Below, one piece after another: positions 17,118-25,582 of a stretch of DNA of 34,002 nucleotides (positions within the stretch are counted from its first letter, which is position 1; every line of letters starts with the position of its first letter). The notes beneath the pieces are model-generated. The model worked only from the letters and a program-made list of their open reading frames with translations, searched no databases and had not been told where the DNA came from. Where the stretch lies: contig JALRFY010000272.1 of assembly GCA_023253625.1 (NCBI GenBank), positions 1-34,002 of the forward strand, in the 5' to 3' direction. The position numbers and the translations under genes are program-made. The DNA comes from Akkermansiaceae bacterium (lineage in GTDB: Bacteria; Verrucomicrobiota; Verrucomicrobiia; Verrucomicrobiales; Akkermansiaceae).

Positions 17118-19880
17118 ATGACCGATCACACCATAACGCTGGAAAAACACGCGCGGGAGTTCCTCAAGCCCGCGATCCAGGGAGAACTCTCGCCAGACGA
17201 GCGCATCGCCTTGTTCAAGCGCTTCCTCAAAATCGAGGAAAAACGCATCCTCGCCTTCCACCGCGCCGGAGCCGGCGGGCTCGACATCGCCCGCACCCGT
17301 GCCCGGCTCATCGACATCATTCTCACCGCCACACTGGACGCAGCGCTGGCGAAACGCAGCGCCGGCTCGCAAGCTCCGCGCATTGCCCTGGTCGCCTCCG
17401 GCGGCTACGGCCGCGGCCTGCTCAATCCACGCTCGGACATCGATCTCCTGTTTCTCCTTCCCCGCGCCTCCACCAAGCTGCCCAAGCCCATGCAGGAACT
17501 GGTGCAGGATGTGCTATACTTCCTCTGGGATGTGGGATTCAAGGTGGGCCATGCCTGCCGCTCAATCTCCGAGTGCATCGATCAGGCACGTGCCGACCAG
17601 GAAAACAAGACCGCGCTGATGGACGCAAGGCTGGTTACCGGCGACGCGGATTTGTTCGCCCAATTCACCACGCGCTTCGACCGCGAATGCATCGCGAAGG
17701 GCCAGCAGGCGTTCTTCGAACTGCGCAGCCAGGACCTGCGCGACCGCCATGCCAAGTATTCGCACACCGTTTTCCTGCAGGAGCCCAACGTCAAGGAAGG
17801 CTGCGGTGCCATGCGCGACTACCAGAGCGTGCAATGGGTGGCACGAGTGAAAAATGGCAGCGGCCGCCTCGAGGATCTGGTGAAAAGCAAACTGCTCACA
17901 CCCGCCGCGTTCGGTGAAATGGAGCAGGCCTATGATTTCCTCCACCGCGTCCGCAACGAACTGCACTATCACACCGGCAAGTCCACCGACCAACTCACCC
18001 TCCAACTCCAGGGCGTGGTGGCCACCGCCTTCAAATACCCGCAGCGCGACATCCTGCGCAGCACCGAGGCGTTCATGCGCGATTACTACCGCCACACCCG
18101 CCACATTTACCGCCACACCACCTCGCTGATGGAGGCCTTCGAGATCGAGCAGGCGACGCGCGCCGATTCCGGCATCCGCTCGTTCCTGACCTTCCGCAGG
18201 AAAAGCCGCGAGGAGTTCGACGGCTTCATCGCCCGCGAGGGGCGCTTGTTTCCCGCCCACCAGGACATCTTCAAGGACGATCCCAACCGCCTCATGCGGC
18301 TGTTCCAGCATTGCCAGCTACGCAACCTCGGTCTCAGCCCGCAACTCCGCCGCCTCATCGCCCAGCACTGGGGCGACATCGACCGCCAGTTCCGCTACTC
18401 CAAGGAAAACCGCAAGATCTTCCAGGCCATCCTAGAACGGAAGGGAGATGTCGCCCGCACCCTGCGGCTGATGCACCGCATCGGCTTCCTCGGCCGCTAT
18501 CTCCCCGAGTTCGGCGCGCTCGATTGCCTGGTCCAGCACGAGTTCTTCCACCGCTACACCGCGGATGAACACACGCTGCGCTGCATCGACGAGCTCGACG
18601 CCCTCGTCGGCCACGGCAAGTCCCGCCCGGAAATTTTCCGCCGTCTGTTTCACGAAGTGGCCGATCCCTACGCCTTCCATCTCGCCGTGATCCTCCACGA
18701 CACCGGCCGTGCCGAAAACATCCGCGAGCACACCGACGGCTCCGCCATTCTCGCCGCAAAACTTTGCAACCGCCTCCAGATCGAAGGCGCGCGCCGCCGC
18801 CTCATCATGTTCCTGGTGGACAACCACCTCATCTTCTGGCGCACCGCGACCACCCGCAATCTCGACGACCCCGAGGTCATCGCCGAGTTCTGCGCCATCA
18901 TGAAGACCACCACCAACCTCGACGCCCTGCTGCTCTTCACCTACATCGATTCGAACGCCACATCACATGATTCCTGGAACGGCTGGAAACAAAGCCTGAT
19001 GCTCCAGCTTCACAACGCCGCGCGCAATTTCCTTGAGAACGGCCGTGAAAAATACTCGCGCAAACTCGACGAAGACCGCCTAGCCCTGCGCCGCGCCGTC
19101 ATCGATCTGATGCGCGTCGACTACCACCCCGACGTCAAGCGCCACTTCGAGAGCATGCCAGACGCAGCCTTCCACTTCCGCCAGCCCGAACAAATCGTCA
19201 CCCAGGTGCGCACCGTGCGCCATTTCCTCCAGCGCGAGGCAGAGCACCAAGATCCCCTCGCCTTCTGCATCAAGTGGATCGAACACAGCGCCCAAGGCTA
19301 CTCCGAACTCGTCCTCGCCACACGCGACAAGCCCTTGCTGCTGGAAAAAATCTGCTGCGCCCTCGCCGCCGAGCAGATCAACATTCTATCAGCCGACCTC
19401 TTCACGCGCAGCGACGGCATCGTTGTTAACATTTTCCGAGTCTGCACCACCAACTTCGAAGCCGTCTCGTCCGATGCCACCCGCAAGCGGGTGCTCGAAA
19501 CCTTCGGTGCCATTCTCGCCGCGGAAACATACACCCCCGAGCGTTTCCTCAAGCGCCGCGCCAATTTCCTCAAGCCCCGCACCGACAACGGCATCCCCGT
19601 TCCCGTCCGCGCCTATGTCAGCAACGAACTGCATCCATCCTGCACCACCGTCGAGCTGCAGGCGCTCGACCGCATCGGCCTGCTCCACGACCTCTTCCAC
19701 ACCATCAACCTCTACGGCCTCAACACCGCCCACGCCCGCATCTGCACCGAAAAGGGCGTGGCCATGGACACCCTCTACATCACCACCCCCGAAGGCGGCA
19801 AGGTCCTCGACCCCACCGTCCTCGAACAACTCGAAGACCGCTTCACCGCCCTTGTCGCCCGCCCCGAGGCCACTGACTGA
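17118..19880 (+). CDS. glnD: PII uridylyltransferase / uridylyl-removing enzyme
   Basis: GlnD senses glutamine and adds or removes UMP on PII proteins, controlling nitrogen assimilation. The 920-residue protein has all expected parts. The nucleotidyltransferase domain has GGYGRGLLNPRSDIDL (about 95-110; Asp107 and Asp109 bind metal). A helical linker follows, with KEGCGAMRDYQSVQW. The HD hydrolase domain has the pair His527-Asp528 in LAVILHDTGR. Two C-terminal ACT domains begin near residues 729 (YSELVLATRDKPLLLEKICC) and 843 (TTVELQALDRIGLLHDLFHT). It starts 44 bases after psd; TTGACC-N17-AAGCTC about 20 bases before the ATG is a weak internal promoter candidate. PII and glnE are not in the window. 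Confidence 0.95.
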   Translation: MTDHTITLEKHAREFLKPAIQGELSPDERIALFKRFLKIEEKRILAFHRAGAGGLDIARTRARLIDIILTATLDAALAKRSAGSQAPRIALVASGGYGRGLLNPRSDIDLLFLLPRASTKLPKPMQELVQDVLYFLWDVGFKVGHACRSISECIDQARADQENKTALMDARLVTGDADLFAQFTTRFDRECIAKGQQAFFELRSQDLRDRHAKYSHTVFLQEPNVKEGCGAMRDYQSVQWVARVKNGSGRLEDLVKSKLLTPAAFGEMEQAYDFLHRVRNELHYHTGKSTDQLTLQLQGVVATAFKYPQRDILRSTEAFMRDYYRHTRHIYRHTTSLMEAFEIEQATRADSGIRSFLTFRRKSREEFDGFIAREGRLFPAHQDIFKDDPNRLMRLFQHCQLRNLGLSPQLRRLIAQHWGDIDRQFRYSKENRKIFQAILERKGDVARTLRLMHRIGFLGRYLPEFGALDCLVQHEFFHRYTADEHTLRCIDELDALVGHGKSRPEIFRRLFHEVADPYAFHLAVILHDTGRAENIREHTDGSAILAAKLCNRLQIEGARRRLIMFLVDNHLIFWRTATTRNLDDPEVIAEFCAIMKTTTNLDALLLFTYIDSNATSHDSWNGWKQSLMLQLHNAARNFLENGREKYSRKLDEDRLALRRAVIDLMRVDYHPDVKRHFESMPDAAFHFRQPEQIVTQVRTVRHFLQREAEHQDPLAFCIKWIEHSAQGYSELVLATRDKPLLLEKICCALAAEQINILSADLFTRSDGIVVNIFRVCTTNFEAVSSDATRKRVLETFGAILAAETYTPERFLKRRANFLKPRTDNGIPVPVRAYVSNELHPSCTTVELQALDRIGLLHDLFHTINLYGLNTAHARICTEKGVAMDTLYITTPEGGKVLDPTVLEQLEDRFTALVARPEATD

Positions 19881-20265
19881 ATCACGTCCCCCGGGAGCGC
19901 CAAGCCCTCATGGCCTTCGTAGCCTGGAAGGCGAAGCAGGGCAACTCGGCGCGAAACCCACGGAGCCCGCCACACTCCTGTGGTGGGACGCAAATGGGAA
20001 GCTGGTGAGAAAGCACAATAGGCACCACAGGCCTGTGGTGCATCGCGATTGCAAAGCGAATGATCCTGGTATCCGCATCAGCATATTGTGGCGGTGGCGG
20101 ATGGCTTCGAGGTGCGCTGGGACAGCGCCCGTGCACTGACCGATTTCCGCGTCGATGTGGAGGAAACCAATCAGCCCGTCCACTGGATCAATTCCCCCAT
20201 CATGGCTTGCGAGAAATTGCTTCAGCTTCCGAATGGCAGAATCAGGCATGCTTGCCGCTTCTCCG
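19881..20265. other. Gene-poor gap of 385 bases after glnD
   Basis: No gene can be supported here. Both strands have short open stretches with partly protein-like composition (plus strand about 20088-20260; minus strand about 20265-20060), but neither has a convincing start, Shine-Dalgarno or family motif. It contains one perfect 18-base palindrome at 20023-20040. It may hold decayed genes or an interspersed repeat. Confidence 0.6.
20023..20040. repeat. Perfect 18-bp palindrome
   Basis: CACCACAGGCCTGTGGTG is its own reverse complement over 18 bases with no loop. It is not followed by a T tract, so it is not an intrinsic terminator. A binding site for a dimeric protein, or part of a repeat, is possible. 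Confidence 0.6.
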
Positions 20266-20868
20266 TCATCGGGCTTTGCCGGGCTCCGGAAGCAGGGCCT
20301 GCAGTTCCCATGTCTTCTTGGCACGGGGGGTGGAGGGGCCGTTGTAACCCAGCAACCGGAAGCCGCCGGCCTTGATGCCCCGGCGTTGCAACTCGGCGTC
20401 CAGCGCCTCCTTGGCATTGCGCAGGTTCTCGCGGTTATCCGGGCCCTGCCAGGCATAGGTCAGGGCCTGAGCGGCGGGAACATCCCGAACCTCCACGGTC
20501 TCGCCGTCCGGCCCGGTGGTGCCGACGTCAGTGTCCTGATAGAGGAATGCCATCGAGGCCTGGCGCAGCAAATCATCAGCCGGCTCCATCGCCATCTCGA
20601 CCGGCGCGGTCATCGGGATGTTATGGCGCTGAATGTGGCGGAACAGGGTCCAGAAGGCCCCGTTCTGCCCCGCTCGCGTGGTGAAGGCAGCTCGATACGC
20701 GGGCAGTTTCTTTTCCACCACCGCATCATAGGGTCCGGGCGTCGGCCAACCTTTCGGCAGCGGTGCCTCATCCACATACTTCGGCGGCGCGGCCGGCTCC
20801 CCAAGGGCAGAATGAACGCAGGACGCGGCAAGGAAACAACAGGGCAGGAGTGCGAATTTCCATTTCAC
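20266..20868 (-). CDS. SOUL/HEBP-family heme-binding lipoprotein
   Basis: From GTG 20868 the product has 200 residues. It begins MKWKFALLPCCFLAASCVHS, a lipoprotein signal with lipobox LAASC (Cys17). The mature protein has the SOUL (heme-binding protein 2-like) pattern: YDAVVEKKLPAYRAAF, FWTLFRHIQRHNIPMTAPVE and a C-terminal GGFRLLGYNGPSTPRAKKTWEL. Bacterial members bind heme or other hydrophobic ligands in the envelope; the role is mostly unknown. An in-frame TTG lies four codons further upstream. The chosen GTG gives a compact signal peptide and sits five bases after a weak promoter-like sequence. It is isolated between two gene-poor gaps. Confidence 0.87.
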   Translation of the reverse strand: MKWKFALLPCCFLAASCVHSALGEPAAPPKYVDEAPLPKGWPTPGPYDAVVEKKLPAYRAAFTTRAGQNGAFWTLFRHIQRHNIPMTAPVEMAMEPADDLLRQASMAFLYQDTDVGTTGPDGETVEVRDVPAAQALTYAWQGPDNRENLRNAKEALDAELQRRGIKAGGFRLLGYNGPSTPRAKKTWELQALLPEPGKAR

Positions 20869-21375
20869 ACCCGCAATCAAGCACCCGCCCGGCCTTCAGC
20901 AACGGAATTTGCGGATTTTCAGTAAAAAACCGGCGCCTCCACCTTCAGCAGCGGCCAAAGCTTCCCTGGGGGTCAGAAAAGAGCCCGGAGCAAGCGGCAT
21001 AGGATAGAGACTGACAGAGTCTTACAAAGAAAGCCCAGCCATTGGCTCTGGCCGCTAGCCCAATGCTGGCAGTGGTGTCGCCCCGGGTGTTGCTTGGTTG
21101 AGTGGAGGCGCAGGCCAGCCACTGAGTTCCGAAATCGAAAATCCCGGTTGCCACCCATGTCCATGCATGAGAATGGCGGATTCATCATGAATTTTGCCGG
21201 ATTGGTCAAATTGATGTGAGCGCGTGGCTGATTCGTAGCCTCAAATATCTGTGTCAAGAGGTCAACTGGCTGTCATTCCCTCCCAGATAGCCAATCGGCA
21301 TCGCGTCAATCCGCATCGCTGTGAGTCTGACATTTTCGACACCTGTCTGTTCACCTTAATCCCGATAAAAATCTG
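20869..21375. other. Gene-poor gap of about 500 bases before the PEP-CTERM gene
   Basis: Apart from the putative SOUL promoter at its left end I see no gene, tRNA or clear terminator. The minus strand has overlapping short open stretches (about 20945-21257) without recognisable domains. TTTCGA-N17-TAATCC, ending 13 bases before ATG 21376, is a weak candidate promoter for the next gene. Base composition looks more AT-rich than in the flanking genes. Confidence 0.5.
20874..20902 (-). promoter_or_regulatory. Possible promoter of the SOUL gene
   Basis: On the minus strand TTGCTG (20902-20897), a 17-base spacer and TGATTG (20879-20874), five bases before GTG 20868. The -10 is poor. It is listed for its consistent geometry. 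Confidence 0.35.
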
Positions 21376-22059
21376 ATGACCCCAAAATATCTGGCAGTTT
21401 TGCTCTTCGCCCATCCATCCGTCCACGCCTCCACGCCTTTCACGATTCTCGATCATTACACCGCTCGTGTGCCGACAGGCACCAGCTATCAGCAGCTCAC
21501 CTACTACACCCAATATGTGGACGCCGGGTCGGTGGATGCATCGCCCTTCGTAATCGACCTTCTCACCAGCCCTCGCCAAAATAACACAGGGATTCTGTTT
21601 TATGGCTCGACGGAGTTGATCTCCAAATCCCAGGCCAACACATTCCGGCTGAGTTCGACAACGGGGCTTTTCGATTTCACTTCGTTTTACCTGCAGGATT
21701 TGGAGCCGTATCACGATGAAGCTACGGCGACCACGATCCCGGAGATCACCATCAGCTCGAGCACCGGATTCTCCCAGACGTTTTCCGCGACGGTAGAGAG
21801 CGAAGAGATGTTTCCTGGTTTTTTTGATTATTCCTATACCTTCTTCGATACCGGGGTGAAGGAAATGAACTGGTCGGGAGTCGAGTGGGTGGATTTCACG
21901 ACCCATCACACCAAGGCGAAAACATCGGATTTTGTTTTGGCGACCAACATTTCCATGGTTCCCGAGCCGTCATCATTGGTCATCGGTGGATTGCTCGCGC
22001 TCCGGCTAATGACGCGGTGTCGTAGAGTGCAAATGCCGGCGTGCGCTGTGGCCCGTTAA
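21376..22059 (+). CDS. PEP-CTERM-type secreted/surface protein
   Basis: The 227-residue protein has a short N-terminal signal (MTPKYLAVLLFAHPSVHAST) and a Ser/Thr/Tyr-rich middle without a recognised domain. Its C-terminal sorting signal is VPEPSSLVIGGLLALRL followed by basic residues (MTRCRRVQ). PEP-CTERM proteins are processed by an exosortase, absent from this window, and exported to the surface or matrix. Two oddities: the hydrophobic stretch is short, and the basic tail continues for about 15 residues to the stop (MPACAVAR), longer than usual. Codon use is less GC-rich at third positions than in the housekeeping genes. A LytS/LytTR pair follows at 98 bases. Confidence 0.8.
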   Translation: MTPKYLAVLLFAHPSVHASTPFTILDHYTARVPTGTSYQQLTYYTQYVDAGSVDASPFVIDLLTSPRQNNTGILFYGSTELISKSQANTFRLSSTTGLFDFTSFYLQDLEPYHDEATATTIPEITISSSTGFSQTFSATVESEEMFPGFFDYSYTFFDTGVKEMNWSGVEWVDFTTHHTKAKTSDFVLATNISMVPEPSSLVIGGLLALRLMTRCRRVQMPACAVAR

Positions 22060-22157
22060 ATATCGCGAAGGTGTTCCGCAGCTTTTGCAAAAACAGGAAA
22101 GAATTTACTGCTGGAACCGGAAAGGACGTGATAGGCAGGTTTTTGATCTTAGCCGTC

Positions 22158-23330
22158 ATGCCTACAGCAGAAACAACGGGCACTCCTGTCCAAAGACCAT
22201 ACACTGCGTTGCCGCACGAGGCTTTGGGCAGCGAGGATGAGCGAGGTGCAGGCAGCTGGCGATGGGTGAGAGCGCTTACCGGAGCGACATCCCGGAATCA
22301 ACTTGGACTGCGGGGGTTTTTAGTCTTCCAGTCGATTTACTGGTTCGTGAGTGCGGTCACGCTGGTGGGGGTGTTGCAGAATTCCTCACCGGCCGGGGTC
22401 GATGGAGTTGTTGTTGCGGGGCGGGTGTTCACGGGAGTGCTGCTTACGAGTGCGCTCTTCCTCGCCTACCGCCACGCCTTCTCACATGGGTTTTCGCGCG
22501 TCATAAAATGGCTCTGGATCGTAGCTCTGAACTTGGCTGTCATTGGCATCGGCCCCTACCTGTGGAGGTTTTTAATTGATCTGGCCTATGGACCATCCCC
22601 GGGCTCGCCGCAACCCAGTTTCACCAACCTGCGGATCTACTCTTTGTTCACCTGGAACATTGCCTATTTCAGTCTCGTATTGATTTCCCACCAAAGGACG
22701 GCCCGGTTGCAACTCATCGAGGCGCGCGAAGTAGCGCATGCCGCCGAGCTCAAACAGTTGCAAATGCAACTCAACCCGCATTTCCTGTTCAATGCCTTGA
22801 ATGCGGTGATGGGGAGCTTGGAAACAAAGCACCAAGCCCGTGAAATCGTCCAAAACCTCGCTGATTTCCTGCGTTTTTCGCTGACGGAATCCCGACCACT
22901 GGAACCCCTGAGCCGGGAGCTCAATGCCCTGGAGTCATATCTCGGTCTCCAACAGGCTCGTTTTCAGGACGGCCTGCAATGCAGCATCAAGGCAAGCCCC
23001 GCCGCATCGCGCGTGATGGTGCCTCCGATGTTGATCCAGCCTTTGCTGGAGAACGCCTTCAAATACGCACCGCTGAGCAGCCCGCTGCCGCTGCGTGTGA
23101 GAGTGAAAGCGGGCATTGTGGACGGCTTGCTGGAAGTGAACGTGTTCAATTCCGGCCGGTGGCAGGAGCCGGTGAAGGGCGCGGCGCGGGGAACGGGCTT
23201 GGATAGCCTGCGCCGCCGGCTCGCATTGCTGAAGGGTGCGCAGGCCGGTCTGTCGATCTCCTCAGATTCGGACAGTGTGTCCATTACGATCCGCATGCCC
23301 ATAGCTGGAAAAAACACGATCCTTCCATAG
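22158..23330 (+). CDS. LytS-type sensor histidine kinase (His_kinase family)
   Basis: The 390-residue protein has about four membrane segments (52-73, 84-104, 116-138, 160-177) and a cytoplasmic kinase of the LytS/YehU family. The phosphoacceptor is His208 in LQMQLNPHFLFNALNAV. The ATP-binding part has PPMLIQPLLENAFKYA (N box) and GTGLDSLRRRLALL (G box). No extracytoplasmic sensor domain is visible, so the ligand would be sensed in or near the membrane. ATG 22158 is preferred over earlier in-frame starts because it gives a normal polar leader before the first helix. The response regulator starts 10 bases after the stop, so the two form an operon. Confidence 0.9.
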   Translation: MPTAETTGTPVQRPYTALPHEALGSEDERGAGSWRWVRALTGATSRNQLGLRGFLVFQSIYWFVSAVTLVGVLQNSSPAGVDGVVVAGRVFTGVLLTSALFLAYRHAFSHGFSRVIKWLWIVALNLAVIGIGPYLWRFLIDLAYGPSPGSPQPSFTNLRIYSLFTWNIAYFSLVLISHQRTARLQLIEAREVAHAAELKQLQMQLNPHFLFNALNAVMGSLETKHQAREIVQNLADFLRFSLTESRPLEPLSRELNALESYLGLQQARFQDGLQCSIKASPAASRVMVPPMLIQPLLENAFKYAPLSSPLPLRVRVKAGIVDGLLEVNVFNSGRWQEPVKGAARGTGLDSLRRRLALLKGAQAGLSISSDSDSVSITIRMPIAGKNTILP

Positions 23331-23340
23331 TAAGCTTCCA

Positions 23341-24072
23341 ATGAATTCTCAAATCAAGGCTCTGATTGTGGACGATGAGCCCTTGGCACGGGCTGCCCTG
23401 GCCACTTTGCTCTCGGAGCATGGGCAAGTTGAAATCACCGGCATGGCTGGCTGCGTGAAGGAAGCGCGGGCATTGTTGGCGCTGCAAGTGCCGGACGTTG
23501 TCTTTCTGGATATCGAAATGCCGGGAGGCTCCGGACTGGAGCTTGAGTCGTTTATCCCGGCAACGACCCGCACCATTTTCGTCACTGCCTACGCCGAATA
23601 CGCTCTCAAGGCTTTCGATTACGGCGCGAGTGATTATCTGGTCAAACCGGTGGATTCGCAGCGGTTGGAAATCGCGCTTGCGCGTTTGGATCGTCATATT
23701 CCCCTGCACAAATCCATTGCCACCGAAAAATGCCTGACCCTCGAGATGGATGGCAAAATCTTTCGACTGATCACCGCAGAAATCTTATGGATTAAAGCGC
23801 AGCAAAATTACAGCATGGTCCACACCACCGGCAAAGAAAACCCTTTGATGGTGCCGAAGTCGATGGCGGACTGGGAGGGCATCCTGGAGCCCGGAATTTT
23901 CCAACGTCTGGATCGCTCGATGATCATAAATATCAGCCACATCCATACCGTGAGCTGGCTTTCCCGTGACGAGACACTGGTGGCATTTTCGGGCGAAGCA
24001 AAAGCAGTCACGCTGGGCCGCACAGCTGCCCAACGGCTTAAGGCCAGGCTCACCAGGGAGGAAACTCTCTGA
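23341..24072 (+). CDS. LytTR-family response regulator
   Basis: The 243-residue protein has a receiver domain (about 5-120) with the acidic pair Asp11-Asp12, phosphoacceptor Asp57 in VVFLDIEMPGGSG, Thr in IFVTAYAEYALKAFDYGA and the conserved Lys in YLVKPVD. A C-terminal LytTR DNA-binding domain (about 140-240) contains ILWIKAQQNYSMVHTT, FQRLDRSMIINISHI and VTLGRTAAQRLKARL. LytTR regulators bind pairs of direct repeats and often control surface or extracellular products. The adjacent PEP-CTERM gene is a natural candidate target, but I found no clear LytTR repeats upstream of it. It follows the LytS kinase by 10 bases. Confidence 0.93.
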   Translation: MNSQIKALIVDDEPLARAALATLLSEHGQVEITGMAGCVKEARALLALQVPDVVFLDIEMPGGSGLELESFIPATTRTIFVTAYAEYALKAFDYGASDYLVKPVDSQRLEIALARLDRHIPLHKSIATEKCLTLEMDGKIFRLITAEILWIKAQQNYSMVHTTGKENPLMVPKSMADWEGILEPGIFQRLDRSMIINISHIHTVSWLSRDETLVAFSGEAKAVTLGRTAAQRLKARLTREETL

Positions 24073-24394
24073 AGTATTCATGATTTACCAAAGATCATTC
24101 CGCCAGCACAGGAGTCGCCACGCCAAACCCCTGATCCTGATCAAGGAGCGCGGCTTGAGCCACCTGAGCAACATCACGCGCAGCATCCGGGCGGGATACG
24201 CCGGGGAATTTGCCGCGGGGGAATTCGAGCCGGAGCCCGGACGCGAAAGCTGACGATTTTGCAGTGTCTTCCGGAGAGGAGCCAAGGCGCGACAATTGCC
24301 TCCCGCCTTTCAAAGAAACTTGGGCTAGCGTCCGCAGTGTTTGCAAGGATACGGATTGTCCGGCGGGGGTGGTTTGATTAGTGATTCGGACATC
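24073..24394. other. Intergenic gap of 322 bases
   Basis: A 57-codon plus-strand open stretch (24080-24253) has no recognisable domain or start signal. The opposite strand has a stretch reading DVAQVAQAALLDQDQGFGV, which faintly recalls part of a nucleotide-sugar epimerase/SDR, so the region may hold gene debris. The right end carries the promoter of the nucleotidyltransferase gene. Nothing else is seen. Confidence 0.45.
24356..24384 (+). promoter_or_regulatory. Promoter of the nucleotidyltransferase gene, near-leaderless
   Basis: TTGTCC (24356-24361), a 17-base spacer and TAGTGA (24379-24384), with ATG 24395 ten bases after the -10. The alternative ATG 24410 would leave a leader of about 20 bases. 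Confidence 0.5.
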
Positions 24395-25312
24395 ATGTGC
24401 GGAGCGCAAATGGAGCAGGCATTTATCCTGGGCGCGGGTCTTGGCACGCGCTTGCGTCCGCTCACCGGCCGGCTGCCCAAGCCGCTCGTTCCGCTCTATC
24501 ACCGGCCGCTTGCCGCATGGGCGATGGATGCCTGTGTGCGTGCCGGAATCCGCCGCTTCGCGATCAACACGCATCACCTGCCGGAGCCTTGGCGCGGATT
24601 TCCAGAGGCAGCCGGACATGGCGGGGCGGATGTGACTTTTTTTCATGAGCCTGAGCTGCTGGATACGGGAGGAGGCCTGAAGAACATCGAGTCATGGGCC
24701 GGAGACGGTCCGCTGCTGGTTCACAACGGCGATATCTTCACTACTTTGCCGCTGGAGAAACTCGTCGCAGCTCACCTTTCCAGTGGCTGTCCGGTGACCT
24801 TGGCCTTGCGTTCGCGGGGAGCGGAGAGACGGGTCGGGGTGGATGCCAGTGGCACCCGTGTGACGGACATGCGGCATCTGCTCGGGGTGGATCCCGGAAG
24901 TCATGTCTTCAGCGGTGTGTATTGCATCGAGCCGGAGTTTTTCGATCGCCTGCCGGCGGGTGGGGCATTTTCCGTGATTCCCCCAATGGTGGAACTCGCC
25001 CGGGAGGGCCGGCTCGGGGCGGTCGTCATCGACGAAGGTGAATGGCTGGATCTGGGTGACCGCGCTGCCTATCTGGAGGCGAATTTGCGGCTGAATCTCG
25101 CGCCACCAGTCCATCCCGATGCCAGTGTGAGGTGTGGCGCGGTGGTCGAGCGCTCGGTGATTGGGCCGGGTTGTGAAATTGCTGCGGGTGCCCGGGTGGT
25201 CGAGTCCGTATTGTGGCCCGGATCCCGTGTGCTGAAGGGCGCCCGGCTGGAAAAATGCGTGGTTTTCAGCGGGCGGCCGGTATCGGGATCGCATCGGAAT
25301 GCCGACTTGTGA
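24395..25312 (+). CDS. Sugar-phosphate nucleotidyltransferase (MurU/GMP-type)
   Basis: The 305-residue protein starts MCGAQMEQAFILGAGLGTRL and continues RPLTGRLPKPLVPL, the nucleotide-binding signature of the sugar-1-phosphate nucleotidylyltransferases. HEPELLDTGGGLKNIESW and LLVHNGDIFTTLP (metal-binding Asp) are also typical. The C-terminal 70 residues form hexapeptide-like left-handed helix repeats (VHPDASVRCGAVVERSVIGP). The shape fits MurNAc-1-phosphate uridylyltransferase (MurU, cell-wall recycling) or mannose-1-phosphate guanylyltransferase. No AmgK-type kinase lies next to it, so the substrate is open. manA elsewhere in the window would feed a GDP-mannose route. Start 24395 or 24410. 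Confidence 0.85.
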   Translation: MCGAQMEQAFILGAGLGTRLRPLTGRLPKPLVPLYHRPLAAWAMDACVRAGIRRFAINTHHLPEPWRGFPEAAGHGGADVTFFHEPELLDTGGGLKNIESWAGDGPLLVHNGDIFTTLPLEKLVAAHLSSGCPVTLALRSRGAERRVGVDASGTRVTDMRHLLGVDPGSHVFSGVYCIEPEFFDRLPAGGAFSVIPPMVELAREGRLGAVVIDEGEWLDLGDRAAYLEANLRLNLAPPVHPDASVRCGAVVERSVIGPGCEIAAGARVVESVLWPGSRVLKGARLEKCVVFSGRPVSGSHRNADL

Positions 25313-25518
25313 TTGCTTCGTGGTGGCAGGGGCAGGTATTGAGTCTTCATCCTGACCGTCTGCGACGGGCGCGAGAAGGGGGTTGATGCGATTTGTAACG
25401 GCGCGTTCGGATGCCTGCTCAAGACTTGCGTTCTGATCGCGCAGATTGAGCACCTCGCCTCGCGCGGGAAAATAGTGCCATGCCATCCGGTTCAGGCAGC
25501 TCATGAGCAAGAAAATCG

Positions 25519-25554
25519 AAAACCCCCGGTCCGGCAAGCGGAGCGGGGGTTTTT
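25519..25554 (-). terminator. Bidirectional intrinsic terminator (rplI end)
   Basis: A stem of about 15 bp (AAAACCCCCG.TCCG with its complement, one mismatch) and a five-base loop, with a T tract on both strands. It ends rplI (minus) 29 bases after its stop and could also stop plus-strand transcripts from the nucleotidyltransferase gene. Confidence 0.85.
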
Positions 25555-25582
25555 CAGTGCCGATTTGGCGGCATTCGGAGCG

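Noticed and set aside
20945-21257. Short minus-strand open frames before the PEP-CTERM gene
   Set aside because: Two overlapping frames of equal quality, no start signals and no recognisable domain.
22060-22157. Upstream in-frame extension of the LytS kinase to about 22041
   Set aside because: It would overlap the PEP-CTERM gene end and adds a basic segment without counterpart in the family; ATG 22158 is more sensible.
24080-24253. 57-codon plus-strand open frame after the LytTR regulator
   Set aside because: No start signal, no recognisable domain, and an opposite-strand frame of similar quality; treated as part of a non-coding gap.
24692-25537. Long minus-strand open frame opposite the nucleotidyltransferase gene
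   Set aside because: It is antisense to a well-identified gene and begins inside the terminator at 25519-25554. Only the part outside the gene (about 25313-25500) looks mildly protein-like, with no family match.
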